Source of the DNA: Thermoplasmata archaeon | GTDB lineage: Archaea; Thermoplasmatota; Thermoplasmata; Lutacidiplasmatales; UBA184 | Direction: 5' to 3' | NCBI GenBank assembly: GCA_030039825.1 | Contig: JASHUV010000057.1 | Coordinates: forward strand, 1-6,379 | DNA length: 6,379 nt | Part shown: piece after piece, positions 1 to 4,601 of the stretch | Layout of the letters: every line of letters begins with the position of its first letter | Numbering within the stretch: the first letter of the stretch is position 1 | Notes under the pieces: generated by a model | The model's input: the letters and a program-made list of their open reading frames with translations, nothing else | The model's database searches: none | What the model was told of the DNA's origin: nothing | Program-made: the position numbers and the translations under genes

Positions 1-302
1 ACGGAATCGGAGCCCTCGTTCGGAACGTAGACGAAACCGTCGGCGCCATCGAAGATCGGAAGGGCCGGGCTGGCCCCGGTCGCGACGGTTCCGACGAGCC
101 GGAGGCCCGAGAGAACGCTCACGTTGCCCGAGCCGGAGTTGGCGACGTAGACCTCGCCCGTCCGGGGATCCACCGCGGCGAACTCGGGGGCGGTGCCGAC
201 CGAGATCGACGCGACCGTGTTCGTCCCCTTCAGGACGGTCACGTTGTCCGACCCACGATTCGTCACGTAGACGTCCCCGTCACGGCCGTCGTACACGAGG
301 GT
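1..302 (-). repeat. YVTN beta-propeller blade repeats (protein level, about 120 bp period)
   Basis: Two full repeats and the beginning of a third are visible. Each encodes D-x-x-x-G-x-V-Y-V-x-N-x-G-S, with the VYVxN cores at residues 117, 157 and 197 of the encoded protein, a constant 40-residue (120 bp) step. This is normal for YVTN propellers. The array continues to the left of the window. Confidence 0.75.
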
Positions 303-620
303 GTCGGGGTCGGTGCCGGCCCGAAGGGTCGTCGAGGTCCCGCCCGCGGAGGGGAGGGGATCGGGTCCGTGGGAAGCGGTCGCCGGCCTCGGCCCCGACG
401 GCGCCGCCGTACCCCCGATGAACGAGAACGGACGCGGGGTTCCAGCACCGGTCGGCAGGGAACCGCTCGCGGCCAGGAGCGTCGCCGCCGATATCGTCAG
501 TACGAGGAGGTCCCTTCCGCGCGATCGCGGGAGGGTCCCTCGCGACCAACGCCGCGGATCCGTTCGCGCGCGCCCGACGTCCTGCTTCACGACCCGGCGG
601 GTCGCCTTCGAGTCGGACAC
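1..620 (-). CDS. Secreted YVTN-type beta-propeller surface protein (N-terminal part, runs off the left edge)
   Basis: The frame is open from a GTG at 620 to the window edge, giving 206 residues and no stop. Residues 1-37 are basic (10 Arg, 2 Lys). Residues 38-53 (LLVLTISAATLLAASG) form a hydrophobic export helix, followed by a Pro/Gly/Ser/Thr-rich linker at about 55-98. From about residue 107 there are propeller blades with the YVTN signature at exactly 40-residue spacing: VYVTN at 117-121, VYVAN at 157-161, VYVPN at 197-201. Each is followed by a G-S-x-x-V-x-V-like strand. Proteins of this family are extracellular or surface beta-propellers, often adhesive or S-layer associated; the ligand here is unknown. 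The start is uncertain: GTG at 590 (residue 11) also precedes the helix. GTG 620 is preferred because a TATA-like box lies about 30 bp upstream and third codon positions remain GC-rich. It is divergent from the gene at 839. The remaining blades lie outside the window. Confidence 0.85.
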   Translation of the reverse strand, partial: MSDSKATRRVVKQDVGRARTDPRRWSRGTLPRSRGRDLLVLTISAATLLAASGSLPTGAGTPRPFSFIGGTAAPSGPRPATASHGPDPLPSAGGTSTTLRAGTDPDTLVYDGRDGDVYVTNRGSDNVTVLKGTNTVASISVGTAPEFAAVDPRTGEVYVANSGSGNVSVLSGLRLVGTVATGASPALPIFDGADGFVYVPNEGSDS

Positions 621-645
621 GAGCCGGCGGACGACCGCTGGGGTG

Positions 646-653
646 ATACATAT
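646..653 (-). promoter_or_regulatory. TATA-like box for the YVTN propeller gene
   Basis: Read on the minus strand this is ATATGTAT, an AT-rich island in GC-rich DNA. Its centre is about 30 bp upstream of GTG 620, slightly longer than the usual archaeal TATA-to-start-site distance, so the transcript would be leaderless or nearly so. No Shine-Dalgarno-like purine run lies just before the GTG. Confidence 0.45.
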
Positions 654-807
654 CCCTTCGACGAGCGCCGCTCGAAGAATCGCCCCGCTCGGCCGGTCCC
701 GCTCTCGCGAGGGCCGGACGCCGGCCCCCCTCCGGGCCCGGCGACGGGGACCGGACCTCCCCGCGGTCCCAGATCTACGAAGTTCGCGTCGTACTACGGA
801 GATTAGG

Positions 808-814
808 TTTGTAT
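808..814 (+). promoter_or_regulatory. TATA-like box for the gene at 839
   Basis: TTTGTAT is centred 28 bp upstream of ATG 839, which fits a leaderless transcript beginning at that ATG. If transcription does start near 839, the upstream TTG at 809 lies inside the box and cannot be the start codon. Confidence 0.45.
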
Positions 815-838
815 CCGACCATAGTGATACAGTATGAC

Positions 839-1273
839 ATGTTCGGCTTCGGTAGGCACCGAAGGCTACCGGAACTACGGGGACGGCTCCTGACGATCGA
901 GCTCGCGGCGCTCGTCGCGCTCTCCGGGGCGGCCACGGTGAGCTTCCTCTACGACGAGCGTCCCGGGGGTGCGTTGAACCCCACGCCGCTCCTCCACGTG
1001 TCCGAGATCGGCTGGACGACCTCCGGCCAGGTGCTCTCCTCGGGTCCCGGGGCCAGGTTCGTCGCGGGATCGCACCCGACGCTGACGCTCGTCATGACGA
1101 ACGCCGGTGGTTCGACGATCGCCTTCACCAGCGCCACGACGAACGCGACCGGGTTCTCCGTGATCTCGAGCGACCTCCCGCCGGTGCCCGGCGGGTCGAG
1201 CGAGAACCTGACGGTCACCCTGTCGACGCCGACGTCGGCGTACGCCGGTCCGCTCTGGGTGGACCTCGAATAG
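839..1273 (+). CDS. Small membrane-anchored, beta-rich exported protein with pilin-like N-terminus; function unknown
   Basis: 144 residues, not recognised as a named family. Residues 1-16 are basic (R6, R8, R9, R14, R16). Residues 17-37 form one hydrophobic helix starting LLTIELAALVALSGAA. The remainder (about 40-144) is rich in Ser, Thr, Gly and Val in alternating patterns expected of a beta-sandwich, with N-glycosylation sequons N-A-T at 102 and N-L-T at 123. There is no lysine and no cysteine. The arrangement (short basic head, a helix containing a Glu near its start, small beta domain) resembles archaeal type IV pilins and related one-helix surface proteins, but no clear prepilin-peptidase site is visible, so this is only a suggestion. 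An in-frame TTG at 809 with GGAG at 798-801 would add 10 residues; ATG 839 is chosen for the TATA spacing and the charged head. The gene ends 10 bp from the oppositely directed gene at 1284. Confidence 0.72.
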   Translation: MFGFGRHRRLPELRGRLLTIELAALVALSGAATVSFLYDERPGGALNPTPLLHVSEIGWTTSGQVLSSGPGARFVAGSHPTLTLVMTNAGGSTIAFTSATTNATGFSVISSDLPPVPGGSSENLTVTLSTPTSAYAGPLWVDLE

Positions 1274-1283
1274 GGTCGTCCGA

Positions 1284-1640
1284 TCAACCGCGGGCGGTCG
1301 CGACCGCCTCGAGGCCACCGTAGAGCTTGGCGGAGATCCCGACGGAAAGGGCGACCCCGGCGAACCCCAGGAGCGCGACCGGGGCCGAGGCGCCCGCCGT
1401 GACGATGAGTTCGGACCCGATGACCGCCGTGGCGTAGAGGGCCGCGAACGTCCCTACCAGGAGGACGCCGTCCCACGGAGGGGCGAGCGTCGCCACGACC
1501 GAACGGAGCCGGGGGACCGCACCGGTGAGGGAAGCGGCCGACGGTCCGAGGATGTCGGAGGAAACGCGTCGGATCGCCCGACCTTCCCACGTCGCGTGCC
1601 CCGGCTCGAACCGCACGCTCCCTCGCCCCCGATGGCCCAC
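1284..1640 (-). CDS. Small two-helix membrane protein, function unknown
   Basis: 118 residues from a GTG start. Residues 1-55 are polar and basic with no recognised motif. Two hydrophobic segments follow at about 58-76 (GVLLVGTFAALYATAVIGS) and 86-104, then a short tail with K105 and R117. Codons in the C-terminal half end almost always in C or G, as in neighbouring genes, which supports real coding on this strand rather than on the opposite one. A strong TTTATAT box lies upstream. Its centre is 23 bp from GTG 1640, a little short for a start site at that codon, so GTG 1616 (residue 9) is a reasonable alternative start. I do not recognise a family. The gene is tail-to-tail with the gene at 839 and divergent from the gene at 1774, so it is probably monocistronic. 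Confidence 0.62.
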   Translation of the reverse strand: MGHRGRGSVRFEPGHATWEGRAIRRVSSDILGPSAASLTGAVPRLRSVVATLAPPWDGVLLVGTFAALYATAVIGSELIVTAGASAPVALLGFAGVALSVGISAKLYGGLEAVATARG

Positions 1641-1659
1641 CTTGGAGCGCGTCCGCGGG

Positions 1660-1666
1660 ATATAAA
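1660..1666 (-). promoter_or_regulatory. Strong TATA box in the 1641-1773 divergent gap
   Basis: Read on the minus strand it is TTTATAT within GGTTTATATCCC, the best archaeal TATA match in the window. Its centre is 23 bp before GTG 1640 and 47 bp before GTG 1616. On the plus strand the same site reads ATATAAA, so it could also fire rightward and give the gene at 1774 a leader of about 80 nt. Confidence 0.55.
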
Positions 1667-1744
1667 CCGCGTCGGCTGCGGCCGCTGGGGAGAGGTCCGT
1701 CTCGCGCGGCGAGCTCGGGGGAACGCGCTACCTCGGGGCGTGAC

Positions 1745-1751
1745 GTTATCG
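1745..1751 (+). promoter_or_regulatory. Weak TATA-like box for the gene at 1774
   Basis: GTTATCG is the only AT-richer stretch near this start and is centred 26 bp before GTG 1774, which would give a leaderless transcript. The match to a consensus box is weak; the stronger box at 1660-1666 is a competing promoter. Confidence 0.3.
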
Positions 1752-1773
1752 TTCGGCGGTCCTCCGCGCGGAC

Positions 1774-2217
1774 GTGGCGTCGTACATTCCCCATCCCAAG
1801 CTCTACGGGGACTCGGCACCCGTGGTGCCGGTCGTCGCGACGGTCGTCGGGGCGTTCCTGATCCTCGTCCAGGGCCTCGTCGCGTGGGGCTTCTCCTCCG
1901 AGGCCGGGATCGTCTACTCGCTCGCCTACCCGGGCGATCCCGTCACCCAGGGGGAGATCCTGGTCGCGACCGGGTTCCTCCTCACCATCATCGCGGTGCT
2001 GGCGTTCTACGCGCCCGGCGGGCACAAGATCGACGGGGCGCTCATCTGGGTCGTCATGCTCGTGGCGAACGTCCCGTTCGCGCTCGGAGCGGGCTTCCTC
2101 GTCGGGTCCCTCCTCGCCTTCTACGGCGGGACCCACCTCTACGTCTGGGCCCCGCCGCCGATCGGCGGGCTCGCGGCGATCCGGACGAGCGCGGCGGCCA
2201 AGAAGGCGGCGCGGTAG
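1774..2217 (+). CDS. Four-helix integral membrane protein, function unknown
   Basis: 147 residues from GTG. Hydrophobic segments lie at about 16-38, 62-80, 88-104 and 105-122. The N-terminus is short and polar (ASYIPHPKLYGDS). The loop between helices 1 and 2 holds SSEAGIVYSLAYPGDPVTQG, and the C-terminal tail ends basic (R137, K143, K144, R147), suggesting a cytoplasmic C-terminus. There is no signal peptide, no catalytic motif, and no charged residue within a helix that would suggest a transporter. Small four-helix proteins like this are common and mostly uncharacterised in archaea; I cannot name a family. The start is supported by a TATA-like box 26 bp upstream and by the absence of a ribosome binding site. 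It converges on the ABC permease gene, with 27 bp between the two stop codons, so it is probably not part of that operon. Confidence 0.75.
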   Translation: MASYIPHPKLYGDSAPVVPVVATVVGAFLILVQGLVAWGFSSEAGIVYSLAYPGDPVTQGEILVATGFLLTIIAVLAFYAPGGHKIDGALIWVVMLVANVPFALGAGFLVGSLLAFYGGTHLYVWAPPPIGGLAAIRTSAAAKKAAR

Positions 2218-2220
2218 GGC

Positions 2221-2239
2221 GGTCCCCGCCTCCGGGACC
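2221..2239. terminator. Hairpin between convergent genes, possible bidirectional terminator
   Basis: GGTCCC (2221-2226) and GGGACC (2234-2239) pair perfectly across a 7-nt loop in the 27 bp between two convergent stop codons. It would form in both transcripts. Neither side has a T-run, and archaeal termination usually relies on T-rich tracts, so a role in 3' end definition is only suggested. Confidence 0.3.
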
Positions 2240-2244
2240 TCGGA

Positions 2245-3018
2245 TCACTGGATCGGGCCGAGGTCCATCGACCGGAACGCCACCGCGGCGGCGGTGAACG
2301 CCGCGAGCGCGAGGAGCGCGAGGATCCCGAGACCCTGGAGGTCCGCGGCGCCGAGGGTGCCGCCGAAGGCGTCCCGGATCGAGTTCGCCGCGTAGGTGAG
2401 GGGGTTCGCGTAGAAGACGAGCGCGAGGACCTTCGGGGTCTTCGACGTCACGGGGTAGTAGACCGTCGAGAGGAAGATCACGAAGAGCTGCAGGAAGGAC
2501 TGGATCGAGAAGTAGGCGTTCGCCGACCGCAGGCGGGTCCCGATGGCGATGAGGAGGCCCGCGAAGAAGACGCTGCCGAGGGCGACCGTCAGCAGGACCA
2601 TCGCCGCCCCGACGGGCGTCAGGGCGGGAAGTCCCGTGAACGGGAGGCCGACGACCATCATGATCCCCACGCCGACGAGCGAGAACAGGAGGGAGGTGAG
2701 CACGAGACCGCCGAGATACTCCGATCGCAGGAACGGCCCGGAGAAGACCTGCTCGACCATCGACCAGCGCCGGTCGAGCCAGAAGAGGTTCCCGGAGACG
2801 ACCCCGCCCGTGATCATCTGGAAGGCGACCATCCCCGGGACGAGGAAGGCGGCGTAGGAGCTCCCGCCCGTGACGGAGGAGGAGATGATCGTGCTGAACA
2901 TCGTCCCGAGGACGATGATCGTCACGGCGGGCTGCCCGAACCGGATCACGACGGTCAGGGGGTCGAGGTTCGACGCGAAGTTCCGGACGACGAGGCGGAG
3001 GACCGGGGGGAGCTTCAC
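2245..3018 (-). CDS. ABC-2 type exporter permease (DrrB-like)
   Basis: 257 residues. This is the membrane half of an ABC exporter in the cytoplasmic membrane. Six hydrophobic segments at about 25-45, 54-75, 104-125, 135-160, 172-192 and 228-249 match the ABC-2 fold. The amphipathic start (KLPPVLRLVVRNFASNLDP) is typical, as is the family hallmark N-P-L-T-Y at 205-209 followed by ANSIRDAF just before the last helix. R25/R83/R84 and the LDRRWSMVEQ loop at 81-90 lie where the permease contacts its ATPase. Length is normal for the family. The GTG start overlaps the ATPase stop codon by 4 bp (GTGA), showing translational coupling; the two proteins would assemble as a 2+2 complex. The family exports drugs, lipids or glycolipids, or polysaccharides; the substrate is not readable from sequence. 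Confidence 0.93.
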   Translation of the reverse strand: MKLPPVLRLVVRNFASNLDPLTVVIRFGQPAVTIIVLGTMFSTIISSSVTGGSSYAAFLVPGMVAFQMITGGVVSGNLFWLDRRWSMVEQVFSGPFLRSEYLGGLVLTSLLFSLVGVGIMMVVGLPFTGLPALTPVGAAMVLLTVALGSVFFAGLLIAIGTRLRSANAYFSIQSFLQLFVIFLSTVYYPVTSKTPKVLALVFYANPLTYAANSIRDAFGGTLGAADLQGLGILALLALAAFTAAAVAFRSMDLGPIQ

Positions 3019-4064
3019 GGCACCCTCCCTCCCGGCACCGGCGGGAGCGGCTCCGCGGACCGGCCCACGGGCCCTCCGCCGTCACCCCCCGCCGTGTCGG
3101 CCTCCCCGATCATCCCGAGGAAGGCGCTCTCGAGGCTCGCCGCCTCCACGGACATCCGGTCCACATCGAGATGTCGGGCGTGGGCCCACTGGCTGAGCCA
3201 GGGGAGGAGGGACTCCGCATCGACCGACCGGAAGGCGATCCGCGCGGCGGCCGCCTCGCCGTCCTCCTCGGGGGTCAGGATCGAGGCGCCCCGGGCGACG
3301 AGCTCGCCGACGAGCTCGGCGCGCACCGGCGCCGGGAGGGGGCCCGCGAAGACGACGAGCACCTCGCGCGCGCCGCCGTACTTCGCCTTCAGGCCCTCCG
3401 CGGTGTCGAGGGCGATCGCGCGACCGAGGTGAAGGACGGCGATCCGGTCGCAGAGGAGGTCGGCCTCGTGGAGGATGTGGGTGGTGAAGACGATGGAGAG
3501 CCCCGCGCGGGCCCGGTCCTTGAGGTAGCGCAGGATACGTCGGCGCGCGATGGCGTCGAGGCCGACGGTCGGCTCGTCGAGGAAGAGGATCTCCATGTCG
3601 TGCATCAGCTCGCGGGCGACCTGGAAGCGCCGACGCTCCCCGCCGGAGAGCGCCCAGGGCCTCCGCTTGCGCGCCGGCCCGAGCTCGAAGAGCTCGAGCA
3701 TCTCCTCCGCCCGGCTCTTCGCGACCTCACTCGGCACCCCCCAGAGGAAGGCGTAGAGCGTGAGGTTGCGCTCGACCGAGACGAAGTCGAGCGACTCGGA
3801 CTGGAGGACCACCCCGAGCCGAGCGCGGAGCGCGCGGCCTCCCGAGCGCAGGTCGTGGCCGAGGACCGTCGCGCCCCCCTCGCTCGGGGGAAGGAGGGTC
3901 GTCAGCAGGCGAACGGTCGTCGTCTTCCCGGCGCCGTTCCGGCCGAGGAGACCGAGGACCTCCCCCCGGTAGAGCCCCACCGAGAGGTGCCGGATCGCGT
4001 AGCGGTCCGGGCGGTAGGCGTAGCCGAGGTCGTGGGTCTCCAGGACGAGCTCGCGCGCGGGCAT
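3015..4064 (-). CDS. ABC exporter ATP-binding protein (DrrA-like, ABC-2 class)
   Basis: 349 residues. This cytoplasmic ATPase powers the exporter whose permease is encoded directly downstream. All nucleotide-binding motifs are intact: Walker A GRNGAGKT at 41-48, Q-loop Q88, ABC signature LSGGE at 139-143, Walker B ILFLDEPT at 159-166 with E164 as catalytic base, D-loop GLD at 168-170, and H-loop H196. The C-terminal domain (about 225-320) ends with SLESAFLGMIG, the family's usual S-L-E-x-x-F-L motif. A Gly/Pro-rich, low-complexity tail follows at 321-349, about 29 residues longer than typical. The ATG start is preceded by a TATA-like ATCTAGAT about 40 bp upstream, implying a leader of about 14 nt without an obvious ribosome binding site. 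It is similar to daunorubicin-resistance and NodI-type ATPases, but orthology to any one of them cannot be claimed. Confidence 0.95.
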   Translation of the reverse strand: MPARELVLETHDLGYAYRPDRYAIRHLSVGLYRGEVLGLLGRNGAGKTTTVRLLTTLLPPSEGGATVLGHDLRSGGRALRARLGVVLQSESLDFVSVERNLTLYAFLWGVPSEVAKSRAEEMLELFELGPARKRRPWALSGGERRRFQVARELMHDMEILFLDEPTVGLDAIARRRILRYLKDRARAGLSIVFTTHILHEADLLCDRIAVLHLGRAIALDTAEGLKAKYGGAREVLVVFAGPLPAPVRAELVGELVARGASILTPEEDGEAAAARIAFRSVDAESLLPWLSQWAHARHLDVDRMSVEAASLESAFLGMIGEADTAGGDGGGPVGRSAEPLPPVPGGRVP

Positions 4065-4099
4065 CCGCCGATCCGGCGCAGTCCCACCGCGGGCGGCTC

Positions 4100-4107
4100 A
4101 TCTAGAT
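4100..4107 (-). promoter_or_regulatory. TATA-like box for the ABC exporter operon
   Basis: ATCTAGAT is an 8-bp palindrome and the only AT-rich stretch upstream of the ATPase gene. Its centre is 40 bp from ATG 4064, which would place the start site near 4078 and give a short leader. Being palindromic, it could also be a regulator site. Confidence 0.35.
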
Positions 4108-4205
4108 TGCCGGCGGACCCGGCCCCTCCCGATCAACGCTCCCGGGGGGGAGGTCCCCTGCCCCCGCGCCGAGCCCGCCGGGGTCACGCCTCGCGGGCCC
4201 CTGAC

Positions 4206-4213
4206 CATAAGTA
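4206..4213 (+). promoter_or_regulatory. TATA-like box for the gene at 4236
   Basis: CATAAGTA is centred about 26 bp before TTG 4236, the spacing expected for a leaderless transcript. A GGGGAG run at 4221-4226, 9 nt before the TTG, could instead act as a ribosome binding site if transcription starts further upstream. Confidence 0.4.
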
Positions 4214-4235
4214 GGGGTAGGGGGAGAGCCGGGCG

Positions 4236-4481
4236 TTGTTCGCCCCCGGGCTCATCTCCGCGGCCTTCTACCGCCGCCGCCCCACCCGCCTTCAGATCGC
4301 GGGGGGCGTGGCCTTCACGGCCGCTCTGTCGGGCCTCCTCGGCTACGTCCAGGACGCCGGAACCTCCCGGGTCTGGGAGAACGTGGCGCTCGCCATCGTC
4401 CTTGGGCTCGTCTTGTACGTCGCCATCCTCGCCTACCTCGTCTACGTCTATTTTCCGAAGCGCGAACGGCCTCCGGGGTGA
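4236..4481 (+). CDS. Small two-helix membrane protein, function unknown
   Basis: 81 residues from TTG. The basic stretch at 12-18 (YRRRPTR) precedes a hydrophobic segment at about 20-38. A short polar loop (QDAGTSRVWEN) leads to a second hydrophobic segment at about 49-72, rich in Tyr near its end (YLVYVYF), and a basic tail KRERPPG. By the positive-inside rule both ends lie in the cytoplasm, forming a hairpin. Third codon positions are strongly C/G, as in neighbouring real genes, and there is no other plausible in-frame start. It is divergent from the ABC operon, 171 bp away, and upstream of the large surface protein gene on the same strand, but a separate TATA-like box before that gene argues against a shared transcript. 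No family is recognised. Confidence 0.65.
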   Translation: MFAPGLISAAFYRRRPTRLQIAGGVAFTAALSGLLGYVQDAGTSRVWENVALAIVLGLVLYVAILAYLVYVYFPKRERPPG

Positions 4482-4489
4482 CACCGACG

Positions 4490-4499
4490 CCCGATCGGG
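4490..4499. other. 10-bp perfect palindrome after the small membrane protein gene
   Basis: CCCGATCGGG begins 9 bp after the stop codon at 4481. It lies in the 4482-4601 gap, which otherwise holds a T4 run at 4556-4559 that might terminate transcription, and the TATA-like box of the next gene. A 10-mer palindrome of this composition can occur by chance. Confidence 0.25.
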
Positions 4500-4570
4500 A
4501 GGCGCTCCGGGCGCGTCGTCCGATGGGCGACCTCCTCGGCAAGACGACGACCCGAGTTTTGCGCCGGTCG

Positions 4571-4578
4571 ATTATGTA
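4571..4578 (+). promoter_or_regulatory. TATA-like box for the large surface protein gene
   Basis: ATTATGTA is centred about 27 bp before ATG 4602 and only 18 bp before ATG 4593. If the spacing seen at other genes in this window holds, the transcript starts at or next to ATG 4602, which makes that the likely start codon. Confidence 0.45.
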
Positions 4579-4601
4579 GGGCGGCACCTCCCATGTCAGC
4601 G

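Larger units (their letters stand above)
621..838. promoter_or_regulatory. Divergent intergenic region with two promoters and repeated GTGATACA
   Basis: This 218 bp gap separates the propeller gene (minus) from the small anchored protein gene (plus). It holds a TATA-like box facing each way. The 8-mer GTGATACA occurs twice in the same orientation, at 643-650 and 824-831, close to each promoter. A dyad CTTCGA (656-661) / TCGAAG (672-677) abuts the minus-strand box. No gene or RNA is recognised in the gap; the open frames crossing it lack any protein-like character. Confidence 0.4.

Noticed and set aside
520..560. Twin-arginine (Tat) signal in the propeller protein (RRWSRGTL)
   Set aside because: The R-R-x-F-L-K pattern is not met and the pair lies far from the hydrophobic helix; a Sec-type signal or anchor is more likely.
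280..837. Several open frames on both strands over the N-terminus of the propeller gene and the divergent gap
   Set aside because: They are Arg/Pro-rich and lack protein-like patterns, while the frame from GTG 620 has an export helix and YVTN blades. The ATG at 651 lies inside the TATA box and is in the wrong frame.
809..838. TTG 809 as the start of the small anchored protein, with GGAG at 798-801
   Set aside because: The TTG lies inside the TATA-like box, and the extra residues YPTIVIQYD weaken the basic head expected before an export helix. It remains possible if the box is not functional.
949..2136. Long minus-strand open frame (395 codons) across 949-2136
   Set aside because: It crosses three genes with better support and the divergent promoter gap. 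The product is Arg/Gly/Pro-rich with no motif or membrane segment.
1596..2297. Plus-strand open frame (233 codons) overlapping the four-helix gene in another frame
   Set aside because: Arg/Gly/Pro-rich shadow. The frame starting at 1774 has clear membrane segments and the promoter spacing.
2054..3085. Minus-strand open frame (343 codons) overlapping the permease in another frame
   Set aside because: The permease frame encodes six membrane helices and the NPLTY motif; this frame gives Arg/Pro-rich low-complexity sequence only.
3171..4214. Long plus-strand open frame (347 codons) covering the whole ABC ATPase gene
   Set aside because: It is antisense to a gene with all ABC motifs intact. Its product is a Glu/Asp/Arg/Gly-rich mixture without domains, as expected when a GC3-rich gene is read on the opposite strand.
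4213..4233. G-rich run before the gene at 4236 as a possible G-quadruplex
   Set aside because: Only three close G-tracts are present; a fourth is too distant for a standard quadruplex.
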